Notes under the pieces: generated by a model
Databases searched by the model: none
The model's input: only the letters and a program-made list of their open reading frames with translations
What the model was told of the DNA's origin: nothing
Program-made: the position numbers and the translations under genes
Part shown: piece after piece, positions 1 to 7,804 of the stretch
Numbering within the stretch: position 1 is the stretch's first letter
Layout: each line of letters opens with the position of its first letter
Assembly (NCBI GenBank): GCA_036511675.1
Contig: DATCBU010000105.1
Coordinates: 1-40,690 of the forward strand
DNA from: Chersky-840 sp036511675
Lineage (GTDB): Bacteria > Actinomycetota > Acidimicrobiia > Acidimicrobiales > UBA8190
DNA length: 40,690 nucleotides
Direction: 5' to 3'

Positions 1-174
1 CCGACCGCTGAATCGCCACGGGGGTTGCTTCAGCCCCCCGGCGTCGTCCTGGGCGGCACGAGGGCGGGGCCACGCTTCTTCGACCGCGGCGACGATGGCG
101 GCCAACACGGCGGGCTCGGGCTCAGGTCGCACCGAAACCACGACCGGCGCGCCGGTGGCGCTGCCCTCGCTCAC
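1..174 (-). CDS. Acyl-CoA carboxylase epsilon subunit (partial, runs off the left edge)
   Basis: A short reading frame begins with GTG at 174 and is still open at base 1 after 58 codons. The GTG overlaps the TGA of the carboxylase beta gene as GTGA, so the two are translationally coupled. The peptide starts VSEGSATGAPVVVSVRPEPE, continues with the alanine-rich AVLAAIVAAVEEAW segment, and ends WRFSGR. That is the layout of actinobacterial acyl-CoA carboxylase epsilon subunits: a proline-glutamate start, a helix rich in A and V, and a late W with basic residues. Epsilon subunits of 60-80 residues stabilise the alpha-beta carboxylase complex and raise its activity. Identification rests on composition, size and position. 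The true C-terminus lies outside the window. Confidence 0.75.
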   Translation of the reverse strand, partial: MSEGSATGAPVVVSVRPEPEPAVLAAIVAAVEEAWPRPRAAQDDAGGLKQPPWRFSGR

Positions 175-1727
175 AAAGGCACGTTCCCGTGCTTACGACG
201 GGGCAGCTCTTCACGCTTGGAGGCGAGCAGTCGCAAGCTGCGCACCAGGACACGGCGCGTCTCGGTGGGGTCGATCACGTCGTCGACATAGCCGCGCTCG
301 GCCGCCACATACGGATTCGCGTAGCGCTCGGTGTACTCCTCGACGAGCTCAGCACGCCGCGCCGCGGGGTCGGCGGCCTCGGTCAACTCACGCCGGTAGA
401 CGATCTCGACCGCACCCTGAGGGCCCATGACCGCCAGCTCCGCCGATGGCCAGGCGAAGGCGAGGTCGGCGCCGATCGACTTCGAGTTCATGACGACATA
501 GGCGCCACCGTACGCCTTGCGGGTGATGACCTGGATGCGCGGAACGGTCGCCTCGCAGTACGCGTACAGCAACTTGGCACCGTGACGGATGATCCCGCCG
601 TATTCCTGATCGGTTCCGGGCATGAATCCCGGAACGTCGACGAAGGTGACCAAGGGGATGTTGAAGGCGTCGCACGTGCGGACGAAGCGCGCCGCCTTCT
701 CCGAGGAGTCGATGTCGAGGACGCCCGCCAGCACGGCGGGCTGGTTGCCCACGATCCCCACCACGCGCCGGTCGATGCGGGCGAACCCGCACGTGATATT
801 CATGGCCCAGTGGGGATGCACCTCGAAGTAGTCGCCCTCGTCGACGACCGAGGTAATCACCCGCTTCATGTCGTAGGGCTGGGTGGGCAGATTGGGCATG
901 ATGTCCACGAGCTCGGGCGTGCCCCGGTCGGGATCGTCGTCGGTGTCGACGAGGGGTGGCTCCTCCAGGTTGTTGGCGGGGAGGAACGACAGGAGATAGC
1001 GGACCTCGTCCAGGCACGTCTTCTCGTCGGGGGCCACGAAGGTGGCCACACCGGACTTGGTGGCGTGGCTCATGGCCCCGCCGAGCTCCTCGAGGGTGAC
1101 GTCCTCGCCGGTGACGGTCTTCACGACGTCGGGCCCGGTGATGAACATGTGGCTCGACTGGTTGACCATGAAGATGAAGTCGGTCATGGCGGGCGAGTAG
1201 ACGGCCCCGCCCGCGCACGGGCCCATGATCACGCTGATCTGGGGGATGACGCCTGAGGCCTTGACGTTGCGATGGAAGATCCCGCCGTAGGAGTGCAGCG
1301 ACACCACGCCTTCCTGGATGCGGGCCCCCGCCCCGTCGTTGAGACCGATCATGGGCACCCCGATTGACTCGGCGAGGTCCATGACCTTGTGGATCTTCTC
1401 GGCGAACACCTCGCCCAGCGCCCCGCCGAAGACGGTGAAGTCCTGGCTGAAGACGCACACCCGCCGGCCCTCGACGGTGCCGAAGCCCGTGATCACGCCG
1501 TCGGTGTAGGGCCGTTTCTCCTCGAGGCCCATGCCGTGGGCCCGGTGCCGGGCCAGCATGTCGAGCTCCTGGAACGATCCCTCGTCGAGGAGGTACTCGA
1601 TCCGCTCGCGCGCCGTCATCTTCCCCTTGGCGTGCTGGCGCTCCACGGCGTGGGGCGCCCCGGCGTGCAGGGCCTCCTCTTTGCGGGCCTTGAGCTCGGC
1701 CAGCCGCTGTGACATGGGGTGGTCCAT
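171..1727 (-). CDS. pccB: Acyl-CoA carboxylase (propionyl-CoA carboxylase type) beta subunit
   Basis: The carboxyltransferase beta chain moves CO2 from carboxybiotin to an acyl-CoA, typically propionyl-CoA to methylmalonyl-CoA. Starting at ATG 1727 the protein has 518 residues, near the usual size. ATG 1715 is a second possibility. The longer frame upstream is proline-rich with no family similarity. Visible family marks are AKGKMTARERIEYLLDEGSF near the N-terminus, NDGAGARIQEGV, the oxyanion-type GPCAGGAVYSPAMTDF, and in the C-terminal half PGFMPGTDQEYGGIIRHGAK followed by KAYGGAYVVM. It is followed by the coupled epsilon subunit. No alpha (biotin) subunit is in the window. Substrate preference between propionyl- and acetyl-CoA is inferred from the neighbouring crotonyl-CoA carboxylase and epimerase genes. 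Confidence 0.93.
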   Translation of the reverse strand: MDHPMSQRLAELKARKEEALHAGAPHAVERQHAKGKMTARERIEYLLDEGSFQELDMLARHRAHGMGLEEKRPYTDGVITGFGTVEGRRVCVFSQDFTVFGGALGEVFAEKIHKVMDLAESIGVPMIGLNDGAGARIQEGVVSLHSYGGIFHRNVKASGVIPQISVIMGPCAGGAVYSPAMTDFIFMVNQSSHMFITGPDVVKTVTGEDVTLEELGGAMSHATKSGVATFVAPDEKTCLDEVRYLLSFLPANNLEEPPLVDTDDDPDRGTPELVDIMPNLPTQPYDMKRVITSVVDEGDYFEVHPHWAMNITCGFARIDRRVVGIVGNQPAVLAGVLDIDSSEKAARFVRTCDAFNIPLVTFVDVPGFMPGTDQEYGGIIRHGAKLLYAYCEATVPRIQVITRKAYGGAYVVMNSKSIGADLAFAWPSAELAVMGPQGAVEIVYRRELTEAADPAARRAELVEEYTERYANPYVAAERGYVDDVIDPTETRRVLVRSLRLLASKREELPRRKHGNVPL

Positions 1728-1888
1728 GGGCCGCGAGGCTACCGGAGGTCCGTGCACGGGCGACGCGTCGCGCCCCCACCGGCGAGCTGCTGCGGCGGGC
1801 TCCGGCGACGGTGGTGACGGGACACCGGGGGGCACCCCGAGGGGCGATGATCACCCCGCGCGGGGCGCAGTGCGACGAGGATAGAGCG

Positions 1889-3073
1889 GTGGCCCCGACG
1901 GGGAATCAGCTCCAACGCCAGCGTCCCCGGGCCGAACCGCCCGCCCCGGCGGCTCCGCCCCGCGACGACGCGCCGCCCACACGGGCGCGCTCGCCCCAGG
2001 ACACCCTTCGCACCCTCGACGACGAGGTGTCGGACTCGGCTCCCCGCCGCGTCCCAGACCGACGACCCCGGCCCAAGCTCAAGCTCACGCAGCGGGGTGT
2101 GGGTGTTGTGCTCACCCTCAGCCTGGCGCTCGTCATCGGGTTGGCGTTCACCATCGACGCCCTCACGTCGCCGTCGACGCCCGGCGCCGACGGCCCCGCA
2201 CCGGCGACCACCCAGGTCATGGTCCACGGCGTGGCGGCGTCGGTGGCGTTCGACTCCAGCGGTGGATGGCTGGTCGACGACCACGCCGGAACCGTCCGGC
2301 ATTTCAACCCCACCACCGGCGCGGCTGTGGGGCACCCGGTGCAGCTGGGGGGAAGGCCGATCTCGGTGGTGTCGGGCTTCGGTCGCATCTGGGTGGCCGA
2401 CATCGCCGGGAGCCTGGTGTGGGAGATCAACCCCAAGACCGCCGGCGTGATCGGCTCTCCCATCCCGGTGGCCGAGGGGCCGGTGTCCCTGGCTGCCGGG
2501 GATGGCGGCGTCTGGGTCGCCAGCCTCGTGGCCGGCACCGTGAGCCTCATCGATCCCCGGACCGGCAACGTGTTGGCGTCGGGGACACTGCCCGACGGCG
2601 CCGTGCGCCTGGCCATCGGGCCTGACGGCGTGTGGGTGAGTGGGCAGACCGATTCGCTCACCCGGGTCGACCCCCGGCCCGTCGACGGTTCGCTGCACTG
2701 GCGCACCGTCGACGTCGGGCAGGGCCCCTTCGGCGTCGGGGTGGGCGACGGGTCGGTGTGGGTGGCCAACGTGAAATCCGGGTCCGTGTCGCGCGTCGAC
2801 CCCGACTCGATGCGGGTCACCGCCACCTACACCGTGGGTGGCGCCGGCGGAGGGGTCCCCTCCAACCCCGAGATGGTGGCCCTGTGGCACAACCGGCTGT
2901 GGGTCGCCGACGGACAACAGGGCGTCGTCGTGGCCCTCGATCCGACCACCGGGCACCAGACCGGCATGCCCGTGGAGGTTCCCGGCGTGATCCGTCAGCT
3001 CGACGTCGGCACCGGCGGCACGCTGTGGGGAACCACCGCCAATCCCGGCACGGTGGTGCGCTTCACCACCTGA
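1889..3073 (+). CDS. Membrane-anchored beta-propeller (YVTN/PQQ-like repeat) protein
   Basis: The GTG at 1889 is preceded by GAGGA seven bases upstream, giving 394 residues. An N-terminal cytoplasmic part of about 70 residues is rich in proline and arginine. One hydrophobic helix follows at about 71-89 (VGVVLTLSLALVIGLAF). The rest is an extracytoplasmic domain of repeated units of about 40 residues, each with a hydrophobic strand ending in a glycine-aspartate turn and a W-V pair, for example FGRIWVADIAGSLVWEINP, GGVWVASLVAGTVSLIDP and GSVWVANVKSGSVSRVDP. That is the pattern of YVTN/PQQ-type seven-bladed propellers. No catalytic residues or PQQ ligands are recognisable, so a sensing or scaffolding role is only a guess. 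It is divergent from the carboxylase gene and convergent with the epimerase gene. Confidence 0.8.
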   Translation: MAPTGNQLQRQRPRAEPPAPAAPPRDDAPPTRARSPQDTLRTLDDEVSDSAPRRVPDRRPRPKLKLTQRGVGVVLTLSLALVIGLAFTIDALTSPSTPGADGPAPATTQVMVHGVAASVAFDSSGGWLVDDHAGTVRHFNPTTGAAVGHPVQLGGRPISVVSGFGRIWVADIAGSLVWEINPKTAGVIGSPIPVAEGPVSLAAGDGGVWVASLVAGTVSLIDPRTGNVLASGTLPDGAVRLAIGPDGVWVSGQTDSLTRVDPRPVDGSLHWRTVDVGQGPFGVGVGDGSVWVANVKSGSVSRVDPDSMRVTATYTVGGAGGGVPSNPEMVALWHNRLWVADGQQGVVVALDPTTGHQTGMPVEVPGVIRQLDVGTGGTLWGTTANPGTVVRFTT

Positions 3074-3094
3074 GCCGGCACGCGGTGTGCCGGC
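3074..3094. terminator. Hairpin terminator between convergent genes
   Basis: Perfect inverted repeat GCCGGCAC-GCGGT-GTGCCGGC (8-base arms, 5-base loop) directly after the stop of the propeller gene and before the end of the convergent epimerase gene. There is no T-tract, as is common in high-GC actinobacteria. It could serve both strands. Confidence 0.6.
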
Positions 3095-3107
3095 CACTCC
3101 CGGTGGG

Positions 3108-3545
3108 TCAGCCGGGCTCCTGGACGAGCTCGATGAGCGTGCCGAAGGCGCCCTTGGGGTGCACGAAGGCCACCGTGGTCCCCCGTGAGCCCGGTCGCGG
3201 CGCCTCATCGATGAGCGTGCCCCCACCGGCGCGCACCGAGGCCAGGGCCACCGCACAGTCGTCGACGCGGTAGCCGACGTGGTGCAACCCTTCGCCCCGT
3301 CGCTCGAGGAACCGGGCCACCGGGGAGTCGGGCCGCGTCGGGCACAGGAGCTGGATGTAGGAGTCGGCCACGGCGATGAGGGCCTCCTCCACCCCGTCGA
3401 GCTCGATGCACTCGCGATGGCTCACCGTGGCGCCGAAGATGTCGCGGTAGTACTCGATCGCGGCGTCGAGATCCCGCACCGCGATCCCGACATGGTCGAT
3501 CTCGGTCAGCAGTTGGCTCGCCCCGTGGGGCCCGTCGCCGCTCAT
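3108..3545 (-). CDS. mce: Methylmalonyl-CoA / ethylmalonyl-CoA epimerase
   Basis: A 145-residue single-module VOC enzyme that interconverts the 2R and 2S epimers of methylmalonyl-CoA, and in ethylmalonyl-CoA pathway organisms also ethylmalonyl-CoA. The metal set expected for this family is visible: H18 in IDHVGIAV, Q65 in SYIQLL, H89 in GEGLHHVGYRV and E139 in GTLIELVQ. The start ATG at 3545 overlaps the stop of the crotonyl-CoA carboxylase/reductase gene as ATGA, so the two are translationally coupled and their products probably act in sequence. Length and motif order match known epimerases. An upstream in-frame extension is G/R-rich and is not homologous. Confidence 0.92.
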   Translation of the reverse strand: MSGDGPHGASQLLTEIDHVGIAVRDLDAAIEYYRDIFGATVSHRECIELDGVEEALIAVADSYIQLLCPTRPDSPVARFLERRGEGLHHVGYRVDDCAVALASVRAGGGTLIDEAPRPGSRGTTVAFVHPKGAFGTLIELVQEPG

Positions 3546-4882
3546 GCGCCGTGTCTCCGGAACAAGGTGATCCGATCCTCCCCCACCCGGGCCCGCAGCT
3601 CGGGATCGTCGATGCCGAGGCCCTCCTCGGGCGCCAGGCACAACACCCCGATCTTGCCCTCGTGCAGGTTGTGGTGCACCTGGAACGCGGCATCCCCCAC
3701 GTCGTCGAGAGGGTAGAGCGCCGAGAGCGGGGGGACCACCTTGCCGTCACACACGAGCTGGTTGGCGTCCCAGGCCTCGCGGTAGTTGGCGAAGTGCGAT
3801 CCCTTGATGGTCTTGAGCTTCATCCACAGGTGGCGGTTGTCGTACTCGATCATGTAGCCCGACGTGGCCGCGCAGGTGACGATGGTCCCGGCCCGCTTGC
3901 ACACGAACACCGACGCGCCCATGGTCTGGCGCCCGGGATGCTCGAACACGATGTCGGGCTCAGCGCCGACCAGGGCCCGGACGTCCTTGCCGAAGCGACG
4001 CCACTCCGACTCGTCCTGGGTGTGCTCGTCCTTCCAGAACCGGTACCCGGCCGCGGCCCGGTCGATCACCGCCTCCACCCCCAACTGGTGGAGGAGGTCC
4101 ACCTTGTCCGGCGAAGACACGACCGCCACAGGGGTGCCGCCGCCGTTCATGACGTGCTGGACGGCGAAACTCCCGAGGCCCCCGCTCCCGCCCCACACGA
4201 GCACGCGGTCGCCCTGCTTCATGGGCGCTCCATTGTGGGACACGAGCATCCGGTACGCGGTCGAGTTGCACAAGGCGTTGATGGCGGCCTCCTCCCAACT
4301 CAGGTGGCGCGCCTTGGGCATGAGCTGGTTGGCCTTGACCACGGCCAGATCGGCGAGGCCCCCGAAGTTCGACTCGAACCCCCAGATGCGCTGATTGGCC
4401 GCCAGCATGGAGTCGTCGTGGGCCGACGGATCCTGGTCGTCGACGTAGTTGCAGTGCACCACGACCTTGTCGCCGGGCCGCCAATTCCGCACAGCCGAGC
4501 CCACCCGGAGGACCACGCCCGATGCGTCGGATCCCACCACGTGGTGGTCCAGGGCGTGGCGCGCCCCCCAGGCGCTCTCCTTGCCCAGACGGTCGAGGAA
4601 CCCGAAGGTGGGCAGGGGCTCGAAGATCGAGGTCCACACGGTGTTGAAGTTGATCGACGACGCCATCACGGCCAGGTAGGCCTCGTCGGGGGCCAGTTCG
4701 GGGACCGGGACCTCGGACACGTGGAGGGACTTGCGGGGGTCCTTGTCGCCCGAGTCGACCCCGGCGAACATCTCCACCTCGTCGCGCCGGACGTGGGCGG
4801 CCCGGTAGGACTCGGGGAGCGGAATCGCTCCCAGCTCCTCGCCCTTCGCACCCGCCACAATGGCATCACGGATTGCCTGCAT
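3542..4882 (-). CDS. ccr: Crotonyl-CoA carboxylase/reductase
   Basis: NADPH-dependent reductive carboxylation of crotonyl-CoA to (2S)-ethylmalonyl-CoA. This is the key step of the ethylmalonyl-CoA pathway and also supplies polyketide extender units. The 446-residue protein belongs to the medium-chain dehydrogenase/reductase superfamily. Visible features are the ASSINFNTVWTSIFEP block (catalytic Asn near residue 80), IWGFESNFGG with the CO2-binding Phe-Glu pair near 169-170, the NADPH loop WGGSGGLGSF at 230-239, and KGSHFANYREA with the CO2-binding His near 363. These correspond to the residues known to hold CO2 in characterised family members. Start ATG 4882 is the only sensible one. A purine-rich GAGGAGG lies about 19 bases upstream, rather far. 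The gene is divergent from the thiolase gene and coupled to the epimerase. Confidence 0.96.
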   Translation of the reverse strand: MQAIRDAIVAGAKGEELGAIPLPESYRAAHVRRDEVEMFAGVDSGDKDPRKSLHVSEVPVPELAPDEAYLAVMASSINFNTVWTSIFEPLPTFGFLDRLGKESAWGARHALDHHVVGSDASGVVLRVGSAVRNWRPGDKVVVHCNYVDDQDPSAHDDSMLAANQRIWGFESNFGGLADLAVVKANQLMPKARHLSWEEAAINALCNSTAYRMLVSHNGAPMKQGDRVLVWGGSGGLGSFAVQHVMNGGGTPVAVVSSPDKVDLLHQLGVEAVIDRAAAGYRFWKDEHTQDESEWRRFGKDVRALVGAEPDIVFEHPGRQTMGASVFVCKRAGTIVTCAATSGYMIEYDNRHLWMKLKTIKGSHFANYREAWDANQLVCDGKVVPPLSALYPLDDVGDAAFQVHHNLHEGKIGVLCLAPEEGLGIDDPELRARVGEDRITLFRRHGA

Positions 4883-5034
4883 GGGGACGCACCCTACCCC
4901 CCTCCTCGAGACGGTTCCCAGGGTGGCGGGAACCCGGTGCGGCTCGGCGGACGAGGCCGTTCCTCCCGTAGAATGGGGCTCCGCCCACCATCCGGCCCGT
5001 CCGGTTGCCACGGTCCCTATCGGAGGTCACGTCC
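4883..5034. promoter_or_regulatory. Divergent promoter region between ccr and the thiolase gene
   Basis: The 152 bases between two divergent starts must hold both promoters. On the plus strand a TAGAAT hexamer at 4969-4974 resembles an actinobacterial -10 box but has no clear -35 box at normal distance. The thiolase Shine-Dalgarno GGAGGT lies seven bases before ATG 5035. Shared control of the two genes fits their consecutive metabolic roles but is inferred from geometry alone. Confidence 0.35.
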
Positions 5035-6219
5035 ATGCCCGGTTCCGTCATCCTCTCGGGGGCCCGCACCCCCATCGGCAAGCTGTCGGGTGCCCTCAGC
5101 GGATTCAGCGCCATGGACCTCGGGGGCTTCGCCATCGCCGCGGCCCTCGAGCGGGCCGGGGTGGCACCCCAGGACGTCGACTACGTCTTCATGGGCCACG
5201 TCCTGCAGGCCGGCCAGGGCCAGATCACCGCTCGCCAGGCCGCCACCAAGGGCGGGATCCCCATGTCGGTGCCCGCCACCACCATCAACAAGGTGTGCCT
5301 GTCGGGGCTCAACAGCATCTACCTGGCCGACATGCTCATCGCCGCGGGCGAGGCCGACGTGGTGGTGGCCGGCGGCATGGAGTCGATGACCCGGGCCCCG
5401 TACCTGCTGCCCGGCGCCCGGGCCGGATACCGCGCCGGGGACGGCACGCTCGTCGACTCCATGATGTACGACGGCCTGTACTGCCAGTTCGACCACTGCG
5501 CCATGGGGCTCTCGACCGAGCAGTACAACCGGGAAGCCAAGATCTCGCGTGCGGCCCAGGACGGCTTCGCGGCCCTGTCGCACGAGCGGGCCGCCACCGC
5601 CATCAAGGACGGTCGCTTCGCCGACGAGATCGTCCCGGTGTCCGTACCCCAGCGCAAGGGCGACCCCATCGTGGTCGACACCGACGAGGGCGTGCGCCCC
5701 GAGACGACCACCGACTCGCTCGGCGCTCTCCGGCCCGCCTTCGACAAGGAGGGGACCATCACCGCCGGCAATGCCAGCCAGATCTCCGACGGCGGGGCGG
5801 CCGTGGTGGTCACGTCGCGGGCCCGGGCCGAGGCGCTCGGGGTTACTCCGCTCGGGGAGGTCGTCAGCTATGGGCAGGTGGCCGGACCCGACGCTTCGCT
5901 CCTCCTGCAGCCGGCCAACGCCACGGTCCAGGCGCTGGCCAAGGTGGGCAAGACTCCGGCGGACGTGGCACTGTTCGAGATCAACGAGGCCTTCGCCGTG
6001 GTGGGCCTGGCATCGATGGTGCAACTGGGTATCACCGACGAGGTCACCAACGTCAACGGCGGCGCCATCGCCCTGGGACACCCCATAGGCATGTCGGGCA
6101 CCCGCCTGGCCCTGACCATGCTCTACGAGCTCCGCCGTCGCGGCGGGGGCCTCGGCGCCGCCAGCCTGTGCGGTGGCGGCGGCCAGGGCGACGCCCTCGT
6201 GGTGCGGTCGATCGCCTGA
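5035..6219 (+). CDS. atoB: Acetyl-CoA C-acetyltransferase (thiolase)
   Basis: Condenses two acetyl-CoA to acetoacetyl-CoA, or the reverse. ATG 5035 has a strong GGAGGT seven bases upstream and yields 394 residues, the normal length for a biosynthetic-type thiolase. The three catalytic landmarks are present: nucleophile C88 in NKVCLSGLNSIYLA, H349 in GGAIALGHPIGMSG, and C379 in SLCGGGGQGDA, plus the NEAFAVVG loop. One small deviation is CGGGG where most thiolases have C-I-G-G-G. Divergent transcription from crotonyl-CoA carboxylase/reductase suggests it feeds acetoacetyl-CoA into the route to crotonyl-CoA. The acetoacetyl-CoA reductase and a dedicated hydratase are not next to it. Confidence 0.93.
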   Translation: MPGSVILSGARTPIGKLSGALSGFSAMDLGGFAIAAALERAGVAPQDVDYVFMGHVLQAGQGQITARQAATKGGIPMSVPATTINKVCLSGLNSIYLADMLIAAGEADVVVAGGMESMTRAPYLLPGARAGYRAGDGTLVDSMMYDGLYCQFDHCAMGLSTEQYNREAKISRAAQDGFAALSHERAATAIKDGRFADEIVPVSVPQRKGDPIVVDTDEGVRPETTTDSLGALRPAFDKEGTITAGNASQISDGGAAVVVTSRARAEALGVTPLGEVVSYGQVAGPDASLLLQPANATVQALAKVGKTPADVALFEINEAFAVVGLASMVQLGITDEVTNVNGGAIALGHPIGMSGTRLALTMLYELRRRGGGLGAASLCGGGGQGDALVVRSIA

Positions 6220-6255
6220 CCCCATCGCCCGGGCGGGTCGTCTGACGCTGCGCGC

Positions 6256-6271
6256 GGTCCGCTGCCGGACC
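6256..6271 (+). terminator. Possible hairpin terminator after the thiolase gene
   Basis: Inverted repeat GGTCCG-CTGC-CGGACC (6-base arms, 4-base loop), 36 bases after the thiolase stop. There is no T-tract. It could equally be an operator for the methyltransferase gene, whose putative -10-like TACTAT lies just downstream at about 6284. Confidence 0.35.
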
Positions 6272-6346
6272 GTCACACCTCAGTACTATCAATGCACGCA
6301 TGAGCGGTCGTCGGGTCTCCGCCAGCGCATATCGGGAGCCATGCCA

Positions 6347-7804
6347 GTGAGCCGTCGCCGCAGGCCCACATCGACCTCTGCTTTCGGCGTCGGGCGCCGT
6401 GAGAGCCACGACGCCAGCGGCTTCTACGACCGGTTCACCGCCCCGGTCCTGTCGGGCCACGACACCGTCAACAGCTCCCCCATCAAGGACAAGATCGTCA
6501 CCGGGGACGCGCGGCACATGGACGAGGTCGAGGACGCCTCCGTTGCCCTGGTGGTGACATCCCCTCCGTACTTCGCCGGCAAGGAATACGAAGAGGCGCT
6601 GGGCGAAGGTCACATCCCGGCCAGCTATCTCGACTACCTGGCCATGCTCACCGACGTGTTCGCCGAGTGCGTGCGCACGCTCGAGCCCGGTGGTCGGATC
6701 GCCGTGAACGTGGCCAACCTGGGACGCAAGCCCTACCGGTCGCTGTCGGCCGATGTCATCACCATCCTCCAGGACCGCCTGGGGCTCCTCTTACGGGGAG
6801 AGGTCATCTGGCACAAGGCGCGCGGCGCCAGTGGTTCGTGCGCGTGGGGCTCGTTCCGCAGTCCGGCCAATCCGGTCCTGCGCGATCTCACCGAGCGGGT
6901 GGTCATCGCCAGCAAGGGCCGCTTCGACCGGGCGCTGTCGCGTCCCGAACGCCAAGCACGCGGCCTGCCGTCGGCGATCTCGTTGACCAAAGAGGAGTTC
7001 ATCGAGGCCACCACCGACGTCTGGGAGCTCCCCAGTGAGCGGGCCACGCGGGTCGGCCATCCGGCCCCGTTCCCCGTCGAGCTCCCTTTGCGTCTGATCG
7101 AGCTCTATACCTACGAGGGGGATCTGGTCCTCGACCCCTTCATCGGGTCGGGCACCACGGCCGCCGCCGCGTTGCGCAGCCGCCGCCACTACGTCGGCTA
7201 CGACACGGAGTCGGAGTACGTCCGCATCGCCGAGCAGCGGGTGAGCGAGGAGCGCGACCGCCTGATCGAACGCGAGGGGGACCCACTCGAGCAAGCCCGC
7301 CGCGATGGCATCGGCGCACGCGACGTGGCCGGCGAGATGCTCACCCGGTGCGGGTTCATCGACGTGGCGCCGGGCAAGCGCCCCGTGGCCGGCGTCGACG
7401 TGGCCTACACCGCCCGGGATCGCACCGGGCAGCAATGGCTCTTCGATTTCGCCGGCGCATTCACCACGACGAGCACGGGATTACGGCGCGCCGACACCCT
7501 GTGGAAGACGCTGGGCAAGGCGGCGGTCATCCATGCCGCATGGCCCGAGGTTCCCTTGGTGGTACTCACCACGGCGGCTCCGGTACGGGGAAGCGCGGGA
7601 GAGCAGGCCTGGCGCTCGCTCGGTGAGGCGGCACCACCGGGCGGGATCGGGGCCGTCTACGACGTGGTCGAGCTCGGCTGTGCGGAGGACGAGGCCCGCC
7701 TCGGTCGGTACGCGTCGCACGGTCTCGAATCCGACACGCATCCGGCACGCCGAGCGCGCCCCGACGCGTCCCCGAAACCGCGGCGCGCGCCCCGTGCCCG
7801 ATGA
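6347..7804 (+). CDS. Site-specific DNA methyltransferase (beta-class N4-cytosine/N6-adenine type) with a C-terminal extension
   Basis: The catalytic motif TSPPYF (about residue 73, counted from the alternative ATG 6341) precedes the AdoMet-binding motif LDPFIGSGTT (about 264). This is the IV-then-I order of beta-class amino-methyltransferases. VWELP followed by GHPAPFPVELPLRLIEL before motif I is also typical. From about residue 325 to the end there is an extra domain containing GVDVAYTARD, QWLFDFAGAF and GLRRADTLWKTLGKAAV. I cannot assign it; its strand pattern could be a nuclease-like or target-recognition fold. GTG 6347 is chosen because GGGAG lies eight bases upstream, whereas ATG 6341 is only two bases from it. 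The next gene starts inside this one. The target sequence cannot be predicted. Confidence 0.9.
   Translation: MSRRRRPTSTSAFGVGRRESHDASGFYDRFTAPVLSGHDTVNSSPIKDKIVTGDARHMDEVEDASVALVVTSPPYFAGKEYEEALGEGHIPASYLDYLAMLTDVFAECVRTLEPGGRIAVNVANLGRKPYRSLSADVITILQDRLGLLLRGEVIWHKARGASGSCAWGSFRSPANPVLRDLTERVVIASKGRFDRALSRPERQARGLPSAISLTKEEFIEATTDVWELPSERATRVGHPAPFPVELPLRLIELYTYEGDLVLDPFIGSGTTAAAALRSRRHYVGYDTESEYVRIAEQRVSEERDRLIEREGDPLEQARRDGIGARDVAGEMLTRCGFIDVAPGKRPVAGVDVAYTARDRTGQQWLFDFAGAFTTTSTGLRRADTLWKTLGKAAVIHAAWPEVPLVVLTTAAPVRGSAGEQAWRSLGEAAPPGGIGAVYDVVELGCAEDEARLGRYASHGLESDTHPARRARPDASPKPRRAPRAR

Noticed and set aside
3551..5389. 612-codon open frame on the plus strand opposite ccr
   Set aside because: It is a shadow of the ccr gene created by high GC third positions. 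Its translation is rich in H, R, G and V with no domain pattern, while the ccr frame has complete catalytic motifs.
6300..6345. ATG at 6300 as start of the methyltransferase
   Set aside because: It is out of frame with the methyltransferase and meets a stop after about 16 codons.
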